Virus record (IMG/VR): IMGVR_UViG_3300031977_001338
Span: 1 to 38,689 of that record
From: a virus
Length of the DNA stretch: 38,689 nt
Strand: one strand, 5' to 3'
The notes below the pieces were generated by a model that was given only the letters and a program-made list of their open reading frames with translations, ran no database searches and had not been told where the DNA came from. Each line of letters opens with the position of its first letter. Position 1 is the stretch's first letter. Of this stretch, positions 36,853 through 38,689 are shown piece by piece. A program made the position numbers and the translations under genes.

Positions 36853-37467
36853 CTACCCTAGGGTATGTAATTGGTATTTTTTTTGTAGCTCGTACTTCTC
36901 TGACGTATCGTGTATCAAGTCCGTTACTCTACTGTATCTGGGATTCTGCTCTGCTTTAACATAATGGGTTGAAGTACTGTATAAATCCTCATACCATGTG
37001 ATTTCGCGATGGTTATATCTGCAATAGTCTAAAATGATACCTGTATACTTACCAAAACGATCAATCATATTAGGTAACATCCATGAGAATACTGCGTCGG
37101 CATCATCTCTCTGCTCTACAGTATCAACAATAAAGTTAAACCATGACTTAACCATATTGTGAAAGTTTCTCCTTAGCAGAAAATAATCTGCAAAAGGAAG
37201 TAATGTTATTGGGGAATGTATATTTGATTGGATAACATATTTGTTATGTTTTGACAGGGCTCGCATAAAGTCAAAAGGTGTTCTAACAGGTTGGCAATTA
37301 GGTATTTCGTGATTCTTATTCTTATGTTCTGCTAAACTAACAAACTTATGATCATAACCTATAGTATGATCAAAACATAACTCTCCAAAATATTCTAAAT
37401 TGTGTTCCTCTGCCAAGTCCATACAGAACTTGGTGCCACCACTTCTAGGTAATGTAATTACAATCAT
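36853..37467 (-). CDS. sulfotransferase-like protein, third copy type
   Basis: A 204-residue protein. MIVITLPRSGGTKFCMDL (1-18) is a phosphosulfate-loop-like P-x-S-G-G-T/S motif at the very N-terminus, and FLLRRNFHNMVKSWFNF (96-112) gives the 3'-phosphate-binding R and S (R99, S108). It is a sulfotransferase or a closely related nucleotide-binding transferase. The ATG overlaps the upstream gene stop (4 nt). Its partner is a glycosyltransferase-like gene, which suggests that the two modify one sugar polymer. Confidence 0.7.
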   Translation of the reverse strand: MIVITLPRSGGTKFCMDLAEEHNLEYFGELCFDHTIGYDHKFVSLAEHKNKNHEIPNCQPVRTPFDFMRALSKHNKYVIQSNIHSPITLLPFADYFLLRRNFHNMVKSWFNFIVDTVEQRDDADAVFSWMLPNMIDRFGKYTGIILDYCRYNHREITWYEDLYSTSTHYVKAEQNPRYSRVTDLIHDTSEKYELQKKYQLHTLG

Positions 37468-38689
37468 TGTTGCACATGGCTCAACATCATATCTGTAATG
37501 TAGTGTTCATTTTTACCTGTTATCCAATACTTATTAAAGTCAATTAGCATATCACCAAAAGGACCTCGTTTATATTCATTTAACAAGCCTACATTTTCTC
37601 CATATAGAACTTTTCTATTATGCTGTGCAATCTCAAAACACTTATCTCTTACCTCTTGATACTTCTCAGGAGAGAGTTTACTGAGCCGATCAATTTCTTT
37701 GACAATCGCTTGTCTTCTTTTATCGTTATCTTCAATACTGTCGTAACTTTCATTTATATAAGGATGGAATGTTTTGTAACCAAGTGTTCGGATCTCTTTA
37801 ATAAAGTATGGAGTGGTGTACGCTAAAAATGGGCGTCCGGCTGCAATACACTTGTACGTTTTCTCTGTTAGAAACGCTGGTGAAAATTCTTCTACAGTAA
37901 CCTTACCTTGGTATCCCATATAGTTATTAAAAGGATCGTAATGAGACTCGATAATAATATGAAAGTCTGCGTCAATAAGAGCTTCCATAATAACATTAGT
38001 CCACTTGTTTAGAGATTCGCGCCGACTATCCTCAATTTGATGTGGAATTTGTTCAATCCATTTCTTCGTATTCTCATCGTACAAATTGAACTCTCTGGCA
38101 TCTGCTACAATTTCTTCTGGTGTATATACTTTTACTCTATCCTCAATCTTACCATCGGGATTACTATGGTCAATCAGAACATAAGGATTGTAATTATGGA
38201 AGGTGTAATTGAAATCTTCAATTAAACCAGCCTTTACGAGTTCTAAAAGTAATGCTAGTCTATGCTTGTTATAGTTTCTACTGAATACACTAAATTTTTT
38301 ATTTGTTTTATGAACAAAGTCAAAGTTCCTCACTCTTGTTTGCAATGGTGAGTACACATGATAGTTGATTTCGTCTCCCATCTTGTCTCTTGCAAAACGT
38401 CGAAACAAATCGTCCTTCATAATCATGTGGACTTTGTTAAGGGGAATTCTTTTTTCTAAAAGAGTTTCGTTAAAAATCTTCGTGTCGTGTAAATTGAAAT
38501 AATCGTCTGCATAAAAGATAAGCAGTTTTGTGTCGTTCTCAGCTCTTAAATGTGAACAAACTTTTGGTGTTAAAAGATCTGATAGCTTGTATTGCCTAAC
38601 TGCAAGGTCCAATCTATCGTACATATAGATTGCTTGGGGATCAAGTATTCCATCCTTTACGGGGCGAAGATAACCTCTAATATATGCTT
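37464..38689 (-). CDS. glycosyltransferase-like protein, 5' end off the right edge
   Basis: The frame stays open to the right edge, so the gene is incomplete at its start; ATG at 38624 is probably internal because upstream codons read AYIRGYLRPVKDGILDPQA without a stop. The C-terminal half has the region SPAFLTEKTYKCIAAGRPFL, then YFIKEIRTLGYKTFHPYINE and SYDSIED, which I associate with bacterial and phage GT-B-like glycosyltransferase proteins of uncertain family. It overlaps the sulfotransferase gene by 4 nt. Donor and acceptor are unknown. Confidence 0.65.
   Translation of the reverse strand, partial: AYIRGYLRPVKDGILDPQAIYMYDRLDLAVRQYKLSDLLTPKVCSHLRAENDTKLLIFYADDYFNLHDTKIFNETLLEKRIPLNKVHMIMKDDLFRRFARDKMGDEINYHVYSPLQTRVRNFDFVHKTNKKFSVFSRNYNKHRLALLLELVKAGLIEDFNYTFHNYNPYVLIDHSNPDGKIEDRVKVYTPEEIVADAREFNLYDENTKKWIEQIPHQIEDSRRESLNKWTNVIMEALIDADFHIIIESHYDPFNNYMGYQGKVTVEEFSPAFLTEKTYKCIAAGRPFLAYTTPYFIKEIRTLGYKTFHPYINESYDSIEDNDKRRQAIVKEIDRLSKLSPEKYQEVRDKCFEIAQHNRKVLYGENVGLLNEYKRGPFGDMLIDFNKYWITGKNEHYITDMMLSHVQQ

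Noticed and set aside
38624-38624. ATG at 38624 as the start of the right-edge gene
   Set aside because: Upstream codons remain open and protein-like to the window edge, so the gene is more likely cut by the edge.
1-38689. CRISPR array, rRNA genes, insertion sequences or an integrase/attachment site
   Set aside because: No spaced direct-repeat array, no rRNA-like sequence, and no transposase or integrase motif was seen on either strand.

Overview
This window looks like part of the genome of a T4-like marine myovirus (Caudoviricetes), probably of the kind that infects small AT-rich marine bacteria such as SAR11/Pelagibacter or picocyanobacteria. The reasons are the AT-rich sequence, densely packed genes with ATGA/TAATG junctions, T4-type late promoters (TATAAATA), and T4-type replication and nucleotide genes (RNase H, primase, NrdA/NrdB, ThyX, dCMP deaminase, MazG). 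These sit beside small conserved proteins typical of marine T4-likes. The host is inferred, not shown. Both edge genes run out of the window.

Layout. Position 1-109 is the start of a leftward gene. A divergent region (113-161) with two outward-facing late promoters separates it from the only rightward operon (162-3845): a possible PD-(D/E)XK nuclease, a 2OG-oxygenase-like protein, a NUMOD3 protein, a GNAT acetyltransferase, an APS-kinase-like kinase, an HxGH nucleotidyltransferase and a DUF2061 membrane protein. Everything from 3832 to the right edge is leftward. 3.8-17.8 kb holds a methyltransferase, RNase H, two sulfotransferase-like proteins, a multi-pass membrane protein, a GIY-YIG protein, MazG, a zinc ribbon too short for routine ORF calling, dCMP deaminase, an SDR, NrdB, a QueC-like protein, NrdA, a GlcNAc-type glycosyltransferase, ThyX and primase. 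17.8-29.1 kb is a virion and lysis block: structural proteins, a radical SAM enzyme, a kinase-headed structural protein, an overlapping spanin pair, proteins with T4-like capsid-targeting N-termini, a second HxGH nucleotidyltransferase and a KxDG ligase-like protein. 29.1-34.7 kb is glycan- and lipid-related: two GT2 enzymes (one probably fused to a GNAT domain), a glycerol-3-phosphate cytidylyltransferase-like protein, an SGNH hydrolase and a fatty-acid desaturase. 34.7-36.8 kb has a tRNA-Thr, a winged-helix protein and small early genes behind very strong promoters. The right end has a third sulfotransferase-like protein and a glycosyltransferase-like protein cut by the edge.

Regulation is unusually readable. 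At least nine leftward promoters match TTGACA/T-17-TATAAT almost perfectly, mostly in the few intergenic gaps. Four TATAAATA elements mark late units, and several promoter boxes contain the stop codon of the upstream gene.

Two multi-gene ideas deserve attention. First, an APS/PAPS-kinase-like enzyme, three sulfotransferase-like proteins, four glycosyltransferase-like proteins, acetyltransferase, methyltransferase and SGNH genes could together make sulfated or otherwise decorated glycans. Second, the late block encodes a P-loop kinase domain, a KxDG ligase-like protein and an HxGH nucleotidyltransferase, and some of these proteins carry capsid-targeting-like N-termini. That suggests nucleic-acid end-processing enzymes that may be packaged in the head. 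Both are inferences from motifs and gene order.
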